This document shows positions 51,768-61,295 of a stretch of 64,000 nt of DNA, piece by piece. Numbering within the stretch: position 1 is the stretch's first letter; each line of letters starts with the position of its first letter. Where the stretch lies: the NCBI GenBank assembly GCA_016868585.1, contig VGGR01000004.1:1-64000 (forward strand), given 5' to 3'. The stretch comes from Bacteroidota bacterium. Lineage in GTDB: Bacteria; Bacteroidota; Bacteroidia; Chitinophagales; Chitinophagaceae. The notes beneath the pieces are model-generated. The model was not told the DNA's origin, made no database searches, and saw nothing but the letters and a program-made list of their open reading frames with translations. The translations under genes and the position numbers were made by a program.

Positions 51768-51826
51768 CGCCCCGAAAGCAATATTGAGCGGGGCTCGCAT
51801 TATTGAATTGAGCGCAGTTACGCTCG
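51768..51826 (-). other. Two hairpins in the rpmD-rplO gap
   Basis: GCCCCG (51769-51774) pairs with CGGGGC (51789-51794), and GAGCG (51810-51814) with CGCTC (51821-51825). Neither is followed by a T-run on the minus strand, so an RNA-stability or regulatory role is more likely than termination (inference). Confidence 0.4.
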
Positions 51827-51831
51827 TTTGA

Positions 51832-52014
51832 TTATTTAGATTCTTCTATTTTGAGCAGATGATTAACCTTGCGCACCATGCCCAATATCTGTGGAGTAGC
51901 TTCTACTTCACGACTTGAAAAAGTCTTATTCAAGCCAAGAGCCTGCAAGGTTAGCTTTTGACGCTCGGGTCTGTCAATTGGACTTTTAACAAGTGTTATT
52001 TTAATTTTTTTCAT
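51832..52014 (-). CDS. rpmD: 50S ribosomal protein L30
   Basis: 60 residues. IKITLVKSPIDRPERQKLTLQALGL, split across its first strand and helix, is the L30 core. It is 10 bp after rpsE. Normal length. Confidence 0.94.
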   Translation of the reverse strand: MKKIKITLVKSPIDRPERQKLTLQALGLNKTFSSREVEATPQILGMVRKVNHLLKIEESK

Positions 52015-52024
52015 GGCCAGTCGT

Positions 52025-52543
52025 TTAACCGTTAAATACTTTTTTCAATCCCAGCGTACGAGTTTTGGCAATCTGAACGGGTTCACGCAACAACGCAAGC
52101 GCCTTGAATGTAGCTTTTACCACATTGTGAGGATTTGCAGATCCCAATGATTTTGCAAGTACGTCTGTTACACCAGCACTCTCCAAAACGGCACGCATAG
52201 AGCCTCCGGCAATTACACCGGTACCATGTGCGGCAGGTTTGATTAATACTTTAGCAGCACCTTCTTTAGCCCACTGGTCATGCGGAACAGTACCCTTCAT
52301 GATTGGAACTTTGATCAGGTTCTTTTTTGCGTCCTCAATGCCCTTGGTGATAGCTTCCTGTACTTCCTTTGCTTTACCAAGACCATGCCCTACCACACCA
52401 TTTCCATTTCCGACTACAACCAGAGCAGAAAAACTAAAGGCACGACCACCTTTGGTAGTTTTTACCACACGGTTGATGGCTACGACTTTATCCTTCAACT
52501 CAAGGTCGCTGGCTTTTACTCTATTCAAATTGAGCTTTGACAT
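52025..52543 (-). CDS. rpsE: 30S ribosomal protein S5
   Basis: 172 residues. Sits near the decoding site and affects accuracy. The double-stranded-RNA-binding N-terminal domain has [20 protein letters not shown] and [18 protein letters not shown]; the C-terminal domain has [12 protein letters not shown]. It is 28 bp after rplR. Confidence 0.96.
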   Translation of the reverse strand: MSKLNLNRVKASDLELKDKVVAINRVVKTTKGGRAFSFSALVVVGNGNGVVGHGLGKAKEVQEAITKGIEDAKKNLIKVPIMKGTVPHDQWAKEGAAKVLIKPAAHGTGVIAGGSMRAVLESAGVTDVLAKSLGSANPHNVVKATFKALALLREPVQIAKTRTLGLKKVFNG

Positions 52544-52571
52544 GTATAGTTTTTTTGTTGCGTTTAATTAA

Positions 52572-52931
52572 TTAGAACTGTAATCCTCCTTCGCGTGCTC
52601 CGTCAGCAACTGATTTAACACGACCATGATAGAGGTAGCCACCTCTATCAAAAGTAACGGAGGTGATTCCGAGAGCAACTGCCTTGCTGGCGATCGCAGC
52701 TCCTACTAACCGGCTCTTTTCAGTTTTGGTTAATTGCTGAGCAGCAATATCCTTATCGCGAGAGGAAGCGGCTGCTACTGTTTGCCCGTTATTATCGTCA
52801 ATCAATTGAGCATAGATGTCAGCATTACTTCTATAGATAGACAAACGGGGCCTAGTTGCAATTCCACTAATCTTCCGACGAATGCGGTAGCGAATGTTTT
52901 GCCTTCTTTTGGTTTTAAATTGAGGAGTCAT
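52572..52931 (-). CDS. rplR: 50S ribosomal protein L18
   Basis: 119 residues. Binds 5S rRNA with L5. The basic N-terminus ([15 protein letters not shown]) and [18 protein letters not shown], plus the terminal [20 protein letters not shown], identify it. Confidence 0.96.
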   Translation of the reverse strand: MTPQFKTKRRQNIRYRIRRKISGIATRPRLSIYRSNADIYAQLIDDNNGQTVAAASSRDKDIAAQQLTKTEKSRLVGAAIASKAVALGITSVTFDRGGYLYHGRVKSVADGAREGGLQF

Positions 52932-52958
52932 CTCTTATACTGTTTTAAAAACATTTAA

Positions 52959-53513
52959 TTATTTACCAGCTGCTTTACCAGCTTTTTTACGAACCACTTC
53001 ACCCACGTAACGAACTCCCTTACCCTTGTAAGGCTCTGGTTTACGAAGACTGCGTAATTTGGCAGCAACCTGACCAATCAACTGCTTGTCAATACCCTCC
53101 AGTGAAATCATTGGGTTTTGCCCCTTCTCCTGAGCAGTTGCTACTTTAAGTTCTTTGGGTACTTCAAAAATGATATTGTGAGAATACCCAATAGACAGGT
53201 CTAAAACATTTCCTGCGTTGGTAGCTTTGAAACCTACCCCAATTAATTCCAACTTTTTTTGGTATCCTTCTGTTACCCCCTTGATTAAATTAGTGAGCAG
53301 TGAACGATACAAACCATGCAAAGCACGGTGACGAATTTGATTGGTGGGTCGGCCCAGCACCACTTGATTATCCTTGACCTCAACCACAATGTCGCGATCA
53401 AGCAATTGCTTGAGTTCGCCCTTGGTTCCTTTTACGGTTACCACATTGTCTTTCCCAACTGTAACGGTTACACCATTGGGAACTGAAATCGGTTTTCTTC
53501 CTATACGTGACAT
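52959..53513 (-). CDS. rplF: 50S ribosomal protein L6
   Basis: 184 residues. Lies near the factor-binding site. MSRIGRKPISVPNGV is the canonical start, so ATG 53513 is chosen over an open extension to 53540. The C-terminal RKPEPYKGKGVRYVGEVVRKK is typical. Confidence 0.96.
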   Translation of the reverse strand: MSRIGRKPISVPNGVTVTVGKDNVVTVKGTKGELKQLLDRDIVVEVKDNQVVLGRPTNQIRHRALHGLYRSLLTNLIKGVTEGYQKKLELIGVGFKATNAGNVLDLSIGYSHNIIFEVPKELKVATAQEKGQNPMISLEGIDKQLIGQVAAKLRSLRKPEPYKGKGVRYVGEVVRKKAGKAAGK

Positions 53514-53524
53514 ATGCTTTGTTT

Positions 53525-53923
53525 TTAATAGATATAACACAATACCTCGCCCCCCACATTCTGGGCTTTGGCATCCTTGTCGGTCATAACCCCTTTAGAA
53601 GTGGACAGGATAGCAACGCCCAATCCGCTTTTCACACGTCTGAATTCTTCAGGTTTTACGTATTGACGCAGACCCGGGCGGCTTATACGCTCCATGCTTT
53701 GAATGGCAGGTTGCTTTGTAGACGAATCATACTTTAAGGCAATTTTAATTACCCCTTGCTTATTATCATCTTCAAATTTGTATTTCAAGATATATCCCTG
53801 ATTATAGAGAATCTCTGTCATACGCTTTTTGAGATTAGAAGCAGGAATGTCGACCACACGGTGACCCGCCATCTGTGCGTTGCGGATACGGGTCAGGAAG
53901 TCTGCTATTGGATCTGTTACCAT
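53525..53923 (-). CDS. rpsH: 30S ribosomal protein S8
   Basis: 132 residues. A primary 16S rRNA binder and, in E. coli, the autogenous regulator of the spc operon. DPIADFLTRIRNAQMAGH at the N-terminus and the C-terminal GLGVAILSTSKGVMTDKDA are typical. Confidence 0.96.
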   Translation of the reverse strand: MVTDPIADFLTRIRNAQMAGHRVVDIPASNLKKRMTEILYNQGYILKYKFEDDNKQGVIKIALKYDSSTKQPAIQSMERISRPGLRQYVKPEEFRRVKSGLGVAILSTSKGVMTDKDAKAQNVGGEVLCYIY

Positions 53924-53941
53924 AATGATTTTTTTTAAAGA

Positions 53942-54211
53942 TTACCAGCTTGCTTTTTTAAGTCCGGGAATTTTACCATTGAGGGCCATATCACGAAGCG
54001 CAACCCTGGAAATTCCAAAGTAGCGAACGTACCCCTTTGGACGACCAGTCAATTGACAACGATTCTTAAGACGAACTTTAGAACCATTGCGGGGTAATTC
54101 ATCCAGTGATTTCCAATCACCGGCTTGCTTCAACGCCTCGCGTTTGGCAGCATAATGATCCACCATTCTTTCACGCTTGCGTTGCCTGGCTTTTACGGAA
54201 GTTTTTGCCAT
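53942..54211 (-). CDS. rpsN: 30S ribosomal protein S14 (zinc-free type)
   Basis: 89 residues. The longer form without the zinc CxxC pairs; [20 protein letters not shown] is the conserved end. 18 bp from both neighbours. Confidence 0.96.
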   Translation of the reverse strand: MAKTSVKARQRKRERMVDHYAAKREALKQAGDWKSLDELPRNGSKVRLKNRCQLTGRPKGYVRYFGISRVALRDMALNGKIPGLKKASW

Positions 54212-54229
54212 GAGTCTTTATTAAGGTTA

Positions 54230-54799
54230 TTAGTTATTTTTTGCGTTTTTGAAAGGCATCCCCATTTCTTTCAACAATTCAAAAGCTTCTTCGTCACTGC
54301 TGGCGGTTGTAACAAATGTGATATCCATACCAGTAATCTTGCTGACTTTATCAATATCAATCTCAGGAAAGATGATTTGCTCAGTAATTCCCAAAGTATA
54401 ATTACCACGACCGTCGAAGGATTTGTCGTTTACCCCTTTGAAGTCACGGACGCGTGGCAGTGCAACGGCTATCAAACGATCCAGAAACTCGTACATTTTT
54501 TCACCACGCAGGGTAACTTTTGCACCAATGGGCATTCCCTTACGAAGCTTAAAATTTGAAATGTCTTTCTTGGACATGGTAGGCACCGCCTTTTGTCCTG
54601 TGATAGTGGTCAGTTCTTCTACAGCAATGTCTACGGTCTTTTTATCAGACACAGCACCATTGATACCACGGTTTACACAAATCTTCTCCAAACGGGGAGC
54701 TTGCATAACCGTTTCGTAATTAAACTTTTTGACCAGGTTTGGCACTACCTCGCTCTTATACTTGGTAGCTAATCTTGGTTTGTACGCCTTTGTACTCAT
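54230..54799 (-). CDS. rplE: 50S ribosomal protein L5
   Basis: 189 residues. Binds 5S rRNA and contacts P-site t[31 protein letters not shown] and [17 protein letters not shown] are family landmarks. Its ATG overlaps the rplX stop by 4 nt, indicating coupling. Confidence 0.96.
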   Translation of the reverse strand: MSTKAYKPRLATKYKSEVVPNLVKKFNYETVMQAPRLEKICVNRGINGAVSDKKTVDIAVEELTTITGQKAVPTMSKKDISNFKLRKGMPIGAKVTLRGEKMYEFLDRLIAVALPRVRDFKGVNDKSFDGRGNYTLGITEQIIFPEIDIDKVSKITGMDITFVTTASSDEEAFELLKEMGMPFKNAKNN

Positions 54800-55131
54800 A
54801 ACGTTTCTCCTGATTTTTTGGAAATTCTTACTGTTTTACCATTTGAACGCTCACGCTTAACACGTGCAGCAGCCTTGGCCTTTGCATCCCATAACATCAC
54901 ATTGCTGATATGTATAGGAGCTGCTTTCTTTACGATACCACCTTTGGTATTTTGTGCAGTGGGTTTTGTATGCTTAGTGATAATATTCACCCCTTCCACA
55001 ATCACCTTACACTCTTCAACCAGCACTTCGCGAACCATACGTGGTTTAGCAAGATCTTTATCATCCCCGGCGATTACCACTACGGTATCTCCTTTACGGA
55101 TGTTGTACTTGGCTTTGAATCTTGATTGCAT
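54796..55131 (-). CDS. rplX: 50S ribosomal protein L24
   Basis: 111 residues. An assembly initiator on 23S rRNA. The KOW motif lies in [30 protein letters not shown] follows. It overlaps rplE by 4 nt. Confidence 0.95.
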   Translation of the reverse strand: MQSRFKAKYNIRKGDTVVVIAGDDKDLAKPRMVREVLVEECKVIVEGVNIITKHTKPTAQNTKGGIVKKAAPIHISNVMLWDAKAKAAARVKRERSNGKTVRISKKSGETL

Positions 55132-55156
55132 AGTTTACTTATTATTTACTCCGTTA

Positions 55157-55525
55157 TTAAAGAACCTCTGGAGCTAATGAGATAATTTTCATATAACCCT
55201 TATCACGAAGTTCACGTGCAACAGGTCCGAAAATGCGGGTACCACTTAGTTCGTCAGACTGGTTAAGCATTACTACGGCGTTATCGTCAAAACGGATATA
55301 AGAACCGTCTTTGCGACGCAATTTGTTTGTAGTACGAACAATAACCGCTTTGGCAACCGTTCCTTGTTTAATTCCACCGGCCGGAAGCGCATCCTTAACC
55401 GTTACTACGATCTTGTCGCCGATTCTCGCATAGCGCTGACCACTATTGCCGAGCACACGAATACAGAGCACCTCTTTGGCACCACTGTTATCGGCCACAT
55501 TCAATCGGCTTTCTTGTTGTATCAT
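55157..55525 (-). CDS. rplN: 50S ribosomal protein L14
   Basis: 122 residues. Sits at the subunit interface. [19 protein letters not shown] and the end [20 protein letters not shown] are canonical. Confidence 0.97.
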   Translation of the reverse strand: MIQQESRLNVADNSGAKEVLCIRVLGNSGQRYARIGDKIVVTVKDALPAGGIKQGTVAKAVIVRTTNKLRRKDGSYIRFDDNAVVMLNQSDELSGTRIFGPVARELRDKGYMKIISLAPEVL

Positions 55526-55560
55526 ACAAAAGTTATTTTACAATTAATGCTAATCAGAAT

Positions 55561-55818
55561 TTACTTCACTTTTTCAACCACTTCCACCAATCTCCAGCAC
55601 TTTGTTTTGCTAAGCGGGCGAGTTTCCATGATTTTAACTAGATCACCAATGCTGCATTCGTTCTTATCGTCATGCGCGTGAAACTTTGTGGTTTTCTTTA
55701 CGAACTTTCCGTAAATCGGGTGCTTTACTTTACGCTCGACAGCCACTGTGATGGTCTTTTCCGTCTTGTTGCTGGTTACCACACCGATCCTGGTTTTTCT
55801 TAAATTTCTTGCTTCCAT
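55561..55818 (-). CDS. rpsQ: 30S ribosomal protein S17
   Basis: 85 residues. A primary 16S rRNA binder with an OB fold. [20 protein letters not shown] and [15 protein letters not shown] are typical. Confidence 0.96.
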   Translation of the reverse strand: MEARNLRKTRIGVVTSNKTEKTITVAVERKVKHPIYGKFVKKTTKFHAHDDKNECSIGDLVKIMETRPLSKTKCWRLVEVVEKVK

Positions 55819-55831
55819 GTTAGGGTATTTA

Positions 55832-56041
55832 TCAGGCTTGCTGTTGCTTTGATTCGAGAGCAGTTTTCAAACGGGCGATGTCGCGACGCAGACCACGAAT
55901 AGACATGGGATTCTCCAATGGAGAAATAGCATGCGTAAATTCCATTTTCTTCAATCGCTGTTGATCATCAGCCAAACGTGCACGCAGGTCTTGTTCATTC
56001 ATTCCCTGCAGGGTTTTTAAAAATTCGGTTTTCTTGGACAT
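55832..56041 (-). CDS. rpmC: 50S ribosomal protein L29
   Basis: 69 residues forming a two-helix hairpin near the exit tunnel. [14 protein letters not shown] is the conserved C-terminal helix. 13 bp after the preceding gene pair member and 18 bp after rplP. Confidence 0.94.
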   Translation of the reverse strand: MSKKTEFLKTLQGMNEQDLRARLADDQQRLKKMEFTHAISPLENPMSIRGLRRDIARLKTALESKQQQA

Positions 56042-56059
56042 CGTGCTACTATTTTGAGG

Positions 56060-56482
56060 TTAGGCAGTGACAAGGTCAGGGCGTACAATGAATTTAGTTT
56101 TGATAGGAAGTTTTCCAGCTGCAAGTGCAAGAGATGCGCGGGCCACAGACTCACTTACACCATCTATTTCAAAAAGAATACGACCTGGTTTTACAACGGC
56201 AGCCCAGAACTCGAGGTTTCCTTTACCCTTACCCATTCTCACTTCGGCCGGCTTACGAGTAATTGGCTTGTCAGGAAAAATGCGGATCCACACATTTCCT
56301 TCCCTTTTCATTTCACGTGTTAACGCCTGACGAGCAGCCTCAATCTGACGATCCGTGATCCAATGCTGGTCCAACGCCTTTAATGCATAGGAGCCGAAAG
56401 AAATGGTCGCGCCTCTTTTGGCATCGCCCTTCATTCTACCCTTTTGCATTTTCCGGTGCTTGGTTCTTTTTGGTTGTAACAT
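56060..56482 (-). CDS. rplP: 50S ribosomal protein L16
   Basis: 140 residues. Essential for A-site tRNA positioning. [19 protein letters not shown] start, [21 protein letters not shown] and [19 protein letters not shown] are canonical. Confidence 0.97.
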   Translation of the reverse strand: MLQPKRTKHRKMQKGRMKGDAKRGATISFGSYALKALDQHWITDRQIEAARQALTREMKREGNVWIRIFPDKPITRKPAEVRMGKGKGNLEFWAAVVKPGRILFEIDGVSESVARASLALAAGKLPIKTKFIVRPDLVTA

Positions 56483-56523
56483 GATTAACTATTTCAAATT
56501 TCTTAAATGAATGAATAATTGAA

Positions 56524-57303
56524 TTAACCACGACGTTCACGCCCGCCGCCACGACGATCTCCACCACCTCTACGATCGTCACGACGCTCTCCGCCACGTC
56601 CTTCTCCGCGTCCACCACGACGATCACTCAACTCACTCTTTCCTCCAACAAAATTTGGATTAAGATCGCGCTTAGCTAACACCTCGCCTTTACAAATCCA
56701 AACCTTGATACCGATCTTTCCATAAACGGTTTGTCCAAACACATTCGCATAATCGATATCCATACGGAAAGTATGTAACGGCACTCTGCCTTGCTTGAAC
56801 TCTTCACTGCGGGCAATCTCAGCACCAGCCAAACGGCCACTCAATTTGACTTTGATTCCCTCAGCACCCATACGAAGCGCAGAAGCAATTGCCATTTTAG
56901 TTGCCCGTTTGAAGTTGATACGATTTTCGATTTGACGTGCAATCGTATCCCCCACGATCATAGCATCTAACTCAGGACGACGGATTTCCAGAATATTTAT
57001 CTGAACATCCCCCTTGTTCGTAAGCTTCTTTAATTCCTCCTTGATACGATCCACTTCTCCACCACCTTTGCCAATGATGATACCAGGTTTAGAGGTATGG
57101 ATTGTTACAATCAACTTTCCCAGTGTTCGCTCAATGACAATTTTGGAGATCCCCCCCTTGTTAATTCGAGCGTTTAGATAGGTTCTGATCCTGTGGTCTT
57201 CAATCAGTTTACCGGCAAAATCTTTTCTATTGCCGTACCAGTTGGACTCCCATCCGCGGATGATGCCTAATCGGTTACCTATCGGATTTGCTTTCTGACC
57301 CAT
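56524..57303 (-). CDS. rpsC: 30S ribosomal protein S3 with Arg/Gly-rich tail
   Basis: 259 residues. Forms the mRNA entry channel. The KH domain contains [18 protein letters not shown], and the C-terminal domain has [20 protein letters not shown]. The protein ends with about 33 residues of [12 protein letters not shown] and DRR repeats (codons about 227-259). The fold normally ends soon after the VWI strand, so this is a family-variable extension, low in complexity but in frame and properly stopped. Confidence 0.96.
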   Translation of the reverse strand: MGQKANPIGNRLGIIRGWESNWYGNRKDFAGKLIEDHRIRTYLNARINKGGISKIVIERTLGKLIVTIHTSKPGIIIGKGGGEVDRIKEELKKLTNKGDVQINILEIRRPELDAMIVGDTIARQIENRINFKRATKMAIASALRMGAEGIKVKLSGRLAGAEIARSEEFKQGRVPLHTFRMDIDYANVFGQTVYGKIGIKVWICKGEVLAKRDLNPNFVGGKSELSDRRGGRGEGRGGERRDDRRGGGDRRGGGRERRG

Positions 57304-57329
57304 GTTTGGTGTAGGTTATTCGTTTAATA

Positions 57330-57674
57330 TTATTTTTTTTCTTTTGTGTCGACTATGACCGTAACGTGGTTGCTACGCTTACGCACTCGATAGCCACGAC
57401 CCTGAGGAGCCGGACGCATGCGTTTAATGGTGCGCGCACCATCTACAAAAATAGTTTTGACAATGAGTTGACTTTCGTCTCCACCCTCATTCTTCTGCTT
57501 CCAATTGTTGATAGCACTTAATACCAGTTTGCGCAGCGGAACTGCGGGGTGCTTAGGACTGAATTCAAGTTGTGCTAACACCTTCTCCACCTGCTGACCA
57601 CGAATCATATCGGCAAGCAAACGCATCTTGCGAGGGGATGTAGGATAATTGCTCAATTTAGCTACTGCTTCCAT
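57330..57674 (-). CDS. rplV: 50S ribosomal protein L22
   Basis: 114 residues. Lines the exit tunnel with its beta-hairpin. [14 protein letters not shown] and the hairpin around [21 protein letters not shown] are typical; changes in this loop alter macrolide binding in other species. Confidence 0.96.
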   Translation of the reverse strand: MEAVAKLSNYPTSPRKMRLLADMIRGQQVEKVLAQLEFSPKHPAVPLRKLVLSAINNWKQKNEGGDESQLIVKTIFVDGARTIKRMRPAPQGRGYRVRKRSNHVTVIVDTKEKK

Positions 57675-57692
57675 GGTTCACTATTTCTTGGA

Positions 57693-57962
57693 TTAAACTT
57701 CTTTTTTAGAGTGTCCTTTGAATTGGCGGGTTGGTGCAAATTCACCAAGCTTATGTCCAACCATAAATTCTGTTACATACACAGGGATGAACTTATTCCC
57801 GTTATGTACGGCAAATGTGTGCCCCACAAAATCAGGAGAAATGGTGGAACGACGACTCCAAGTTTTGATTACGCCTTTCTTGGATTTGCCTTCGTTCATA
57901 GCAAACACCTTTTGCTCAAGGTGAGTGGCGATGTAAGGGCCTTTTTTAATCGAACGAGCCAT
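57693..57962 (-). CDS. rpsS: 30S ribosomal protein S19
   Basis: 89 residues. Sits in the 30S head. [35 protein letters not shown] and [14 protein letters not shown] are canonical. Confidence 0.97.
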   Translation of the reverse strand: MARSIKKGPYIATHLEQKVFAMNEGKSKKGVIKTWSRRSTISPDFVGHTFAVHNGNKFIPVYVTEFMVGHKLGEFAPTRQFKGHSKKEV

Positions 57963-57985
57963 ATTATATTTATTGTGTAATTAGA

Positions 57986-58825
57986 TTATTTGTTTCCGAT
58001 CTTGCTTCCGTTCTTGCGCTGGATAATCAATTTATCGCTTGATTTACCAACTGTACGTGTTTTCAAACCTCGAGAGTATTGGCCGTTTCTAGAACGAGGC
58101 TGACCTCCGGATGCCTTACCCTCACCTCCACCCATTGGATGATCCACCGGGTTCATGGCAACACCACGATTGCGAGGGCGAATTCCTTTCCAGCGGTTAC
58201 GCCCTGCCTTGCCCATACTTTGTAAACTATGATCACTATTGCTCACCACACCAACTGTAGCATAACAGTCAATGAGTACTTTGCGCAACTCACCACTTGG
58301 CATTTTTAAAACAGCATATTTGTCCTCTTTGTTTGCCAATTGAGCAGAAGAACCGGCACTGCGGGCCAGCTTGCCCCCCTGTCCAGGTTGCATTTCAATA
58401 TTGTGAATATTTGTACCCAATGGCATGTTGCGCATTGGCAAAGCATTTCCTACTTCAGGAGCCACGGCAGGGCCACTTTCCAATTTTGCTCCAACCTCCA
58501 ATCCCTGGGGAGCAATGATATAACGCTTTTCACCATCAGCAAAAACCAACAGTGCAAGGAAGGCCGTACGGTTAGGATCGTATTGAATGGATTCCACCGT
58601 TGCCACCCCAGTTTTATTTCGCTTAAAATCAACCACACGATATTTCTGCTTATGTCCGCCACCTCGATAACGCATAGTTAAGTGACCAGATGTGTTACGA
58701 CCACCTGTACGAGGCTTTGCTTCCAATAAGCTCTTCTCAGGGACGTTTGTAGTTACCTCAGCGTATGCGTTGCCAATTCTCCAACGCGTTCCGGCTGTAA
58801 TAGGTTTAAATTTTCTTAATGACAT
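57986..58825 (-). CDS. rplB: 50S ribosomal protein L2
   Basis: 279 residues. Needed for subunit association and peptidyl transfer. [40 protein letters not shown] (split) and the catalytic-centre loop [15 protein letters not shown] are intact. Confidence 0.98.
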   Translation of the reverse strand: MSLRKFKPITAGTRWRIGNAYAEVTTNVPEKSLLEAKPRTGGRNTSGHLTMRYRGGGHKQKYRVVDFKRNKTGVATVESIQYDPNRTAFLALLVFADGEKRYIIAPQGLEVGAKLESGPAVAPEVGNALPMRNMPLGTNIHNIEMQPGQGGKLARSAGSSAQLANKEDKYAVLKMPSGELRKVLIDCYATVGVVSNSDHSLQSMGKAGRNRWKGIRPRNRGVAMNPVDHPMGGGEGKASGGQPRSRNGQYSRGLKTRTVGKSSDKLIIQRKNGSKIGNK

Positions 58826-58878
58826 ATCTTTTTCTTTTTACACAACATTTGCGGCTGTTGAAGCCATTCATTTTACTA

Positions 58879-59178
58879 TTAAATAGTAGAATACAGATCT
58901 ATTGTTTCACCTTCGGCAACAGTTACCATTGCTTTTTTGTAAGCAGGCTTACGGCCCACAATAAAGCCACTCTTAGTAGAACGCGCTTTAGTTTTTGCAG
59001 GAACTACAGCGGTATTTACATTCATCACTGTAACACCATAAAAGTTTTCAATGGCCTTTTTAATTTCCAATTTATTGGCTTTACGATCCACTTTGAAAGC
59101 ATAGCGACGCAGCTTCTCCTGTTGGCCATTGGCCTTTTCGGTAAGGATGGGCTTGATCAGTACTTCAGAAAGTTTCAT
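58879..59178 (-). CDS. rplW: 50S ribosomal protein L23
   Basis: 99 residues. Docking site for trigger factor and SRP at the tunnel exit. IKPILTEKANGQQEKLRRYAF and NKLEIKKAIENFYGVTV are typical. Confidence 0.95.
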   Translation of the reverse strand: MKLSEVLIKPILTEKANGQQEKLRRYAFKVDRKANKLEIKKAIENFYGVTVMNVNTAVVPAKTKARSTKSGFIVGRKPAYKKAMVTVAEGETIDLYSTI

Positions 59179-59200
59179 TAGGCTTGTTTTATGCTGTTAA

Positions 59201-59836
59201 TTAAGCTTCGGTTTTTTCGTCGTCGGCAAATATTTTTGCGGCACTCTCAGTCATCACCAACACTTCTGAATTCACAATATCATAGGTGTTGATATCGCTG
59301 AGCAATACGCCCATTACAGAAGGAACATTGCGGATAGACAACCCTACAGGATCATTATAATCAGGAGTAACAAAAAGTGTTTTTTTATCAGCTACTTTTA
59401 AATTACTCAAGATCTCCATGAGTTGCTTGGTTTTTGGAGTTTCCATGTTAATGTCCTCCACAACAACAATCGCATTGCCTTTTGCTTTGTAACTAAGGGC
59501 AGCAATTTTAGCCAAATCTTTAACCTTCCGATTCACTTTGATATCATAGCTGTGTGGTTGAGGTCCAAAAATGGTACCCCCCCCCTTGTATAAAGGGTTA
59601 CGGATATTTCCTTTACGACTTCCCCCTGTTCCTTTTTGCTTATGCAATTTGCGGCTGGCCCCTTTTACTTCAGCACGTGTTTTAACCTTGTGCGTGCCCT
59701 GGCGTTGTGCTGCCAAATACTGTTTCACAGCCAGGTAGATTACGTGATTGTTAGGTTCAGCACCAAAGATCTCCTCCGGTAATTCCACGGAGCGACCTGT
59801 TGCAGTACCTTTTGTATTTAAGACGTCAAGTTTCAT
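59201..59836 (-). CDS. rplD: 50S ribosomal protein L4
   Basis: 211 residues. In E. coli it is the regulator of the S10 operon. The tunnel loop region QKGTGGSRKGNIRNPLYKGG and the helix AALSYKAKGNAIVVVEDI are present. 22 bp upstream of rplW. Confidence 0.96.
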   Translation of the reverse strand: MKLDVLNTKGTATGRSVELPEEIFGAEPNNHVIYLAVKQYLAAQRQGTHKVKTRAEVKGASRKLHKQKGTGGSRKGNIRNPLYKGGGTIFGPQPHSYDIKVNRKVKDLAKIAALSYKAKGNAIVVVEDINMETPKTKQLMEILSNLKVADKKTLFVTPDYNDPVGLSIRNVPSVMGVLLSDINTYDIVNSEVLVMTESAAKIFADDEKTEA

Positions 59837-59869
59837 GTTGCGTTCAGTTGATGATTGTGTTGTACGCGA

Positions 59870-60487
59870 TTATTTTTGAATTAGTACGATGGAGCCATTG
59901 TGACCCGGAACAGAACCGCTTACCAGCAAGTAGTTTTTCTCTGCAAAAACTTTTACCACTTTCAAGCCTTTCATTTTAACGCGATCGTTACCCATGCGTC
60001 CGGCCATACGCATACCCTTCATTACACGGCTGGCATCTGAGGAGTTACCTAATGATCCTGGTGCACGCTGACGGTCATGCTGACCGTGCGATTGTTGACC
60101 CACACCGCTAAAACCATGGCGTTTTACAACACCCTGGAATCCTTTACCCTTAGTAGTGCCTACTACCTCAACAGTTTCCCCTTCAGAAAAAATGTCTACT
60201 GTTACAGTTTCACCCAGATTTTTCTCAATGGAAAAATTGCGAAACTCTTTAGAGAAACGCTTAGGTGTGGTTTGAGATTTGGAAAAGTGATTGATTTCGG
60301 CTTTCGTAGCACGCTTCTCTTTTTTGTCTCCAAAACATAACTGGAGAGCACTGTACCCGTCAGTCTCTTTGGACTTTACTTGAGTAACTACGCAGGGACC
60401 GGCCTCGATGATCGTGCATGGGGTCTGCTTTCCGGAGGGATCAAATACACTGGTCATTCCCAGTTTTTTCCCAATAATACCTTTCAT
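59870..60487 (-). CDS. rplC: 50S ribosomal protein L3
   Basis: 205 residues. Its loop reaches the peptidyl transferase centre. [15 protein letters not shown] is the canonical start, so ATG 60487 is chosen over an open extension to 60550. [19 protein letters not shown] and [15 protein letters not shown] are typical. Confidence 0.96.
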   Translation of the reverse strand: MKGIIGKKLGMTSVFDPSGKQTPCTIIEAGPCVVTQVKSKETDGYSALQLCFGDKKEKRATKAEINHFSKSQTTPKRFSKEFRNFSIEKNLGETVTVDIFSEGETVEVVGTTKGKGFQGVVKRHGFSGVGQQSHGQHDRQRAPGSLGNSSDASRVMKGMRMAGRMGNDRVKMKGLKVVKVFAEKNYLLVSGSVPGHNGSIVLIQK

Positions 60488-60745
60488 GTTCTTTAGTTTT
60501 TTGCCTACAAGGTTATTGGGACATTCCAAACACAATCGTTTGGACTTCAATCCCCGTTTGCCATCGACCTTTTCCTTTATGGGGAAGTACCGATAGTAAA
60601 CAAACCCTGAATGGTTTGTTTTATGTTAAAAAGCCAGCGCTCTTTTATCGGAATTAAGTTCCGGTTGAGAGATAGCAATTGCTTAAAAAAATAAATGATA
60701 AGAACTAGTGGGAGTTGCGAATTCCCTTACGCCACTTCAAAACAA
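60488..60745 (-). other. 258-nt rpsJ-rplC spacer with hairpins
   Basis: No gene is visible. A 9-bp perfect stem AAACAAACC/GGTTTGTTT with a 6-nt loop spans 60598-60621, and CGGAA/TTCCG pairs at 60649-60653 and 60659-60663. All other gaps between rplC and rplF are under 60 nt. In E. coli the S10 operon leader that binds L4 precedes rpsJ; here the structured region follows it. Confidence 0.45.
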
Positions 60746-61051
60746 CTAAGCTTTGATCTCTACCTCTACGCCACTTGGCAAATCCAATTTGCTAAGTGCA
60801 TCTACCGTACGGCTAGTGGAGGTATAAATATCCAATAGACGCTTGTGTGTGGCTAATTGAAACTGCTCACGGCTTTTCTTATTGACGTGAGGAGAACGTA
60901 ATACCGTAAAAATTTTTGTGCGAGTTGGCAGAGGTATAGGTCCTGTCACAACTGCGCCGGTACTACGAACAGTTTTAACGATCTTATCGGCGGACTTGTC
61001 CACCAGATTATGATCGTAGGATTTCAATTTGATTCGGATGCGCTGCGACAT
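60746..61051 (-). CDS. rpsJ: 30S ribosomal protein S10
   Basis: 101 residues. Binds 16S rRNA and, with NusB, takes part in antitermination. [18 protein letters not shown] is the canonical start, so ATG 61051 is chosen over an open extension to 61108. [21 protein letters not shown] is diagnostic. First gene of the S10-spc run. Confidence 0.97.
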   Translation of the reverse strand: MSQRIRIKLKSYDHNLVDKSADKIVKTVRSTGAVVTGPIPLPTRTKIFTVLRSPHVNKKSREQFQLATHKRLLDIYTSTSRTVDALSKLDLPSGVEVEIKA

Positions 61052-61081
61052 GTGTACGTTCCCCTTTTTCTTTAGGGGATG

Positions 61082-61089
61082 CGAAGTTA
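61082..61089 (-). promoter_or_regulatory. -7 promoter element of the S10-spc operon
   Basis: Minus-strand TAACTTCG (TAnnTTTG variant) with TTG motifs 16 and 20 nt upstream. It lies 30 nt before rpsJ and after the fusA terminator, so the ribosomal run has its own promoter. Confidence 0.5.
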
Positions 61090-61241
61090 AGAGAGAAGTC
61101 AGTACCAACCAAATAGTTAACAGCTATTTTTTATCCTGGATGCTATCGTTTGCTAAATTAGCCAATTACAATATAAAATGTTGTAAATGAATTGGTTGAT
61201 ACCTATTTCTTGAAGGGAACTTTGCCCAGACTCCAATCAAC

Positions 61242-61271
61242 AAAAAAAAGACCGCCTCTTTCAAAGCGGTC
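61242..61271 (-). terminator. Terminator of fusA
   Basis: On the minus strand GACCGC and GCGGTC form a 6-bp stem with a 10-nt loop, followed by eight T. It lies 24 nt after the fusA stop. Confidence 0.87.
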
Positions 61272-61295
61272 CTTACAATAGTTGTTGTGTGAGGT

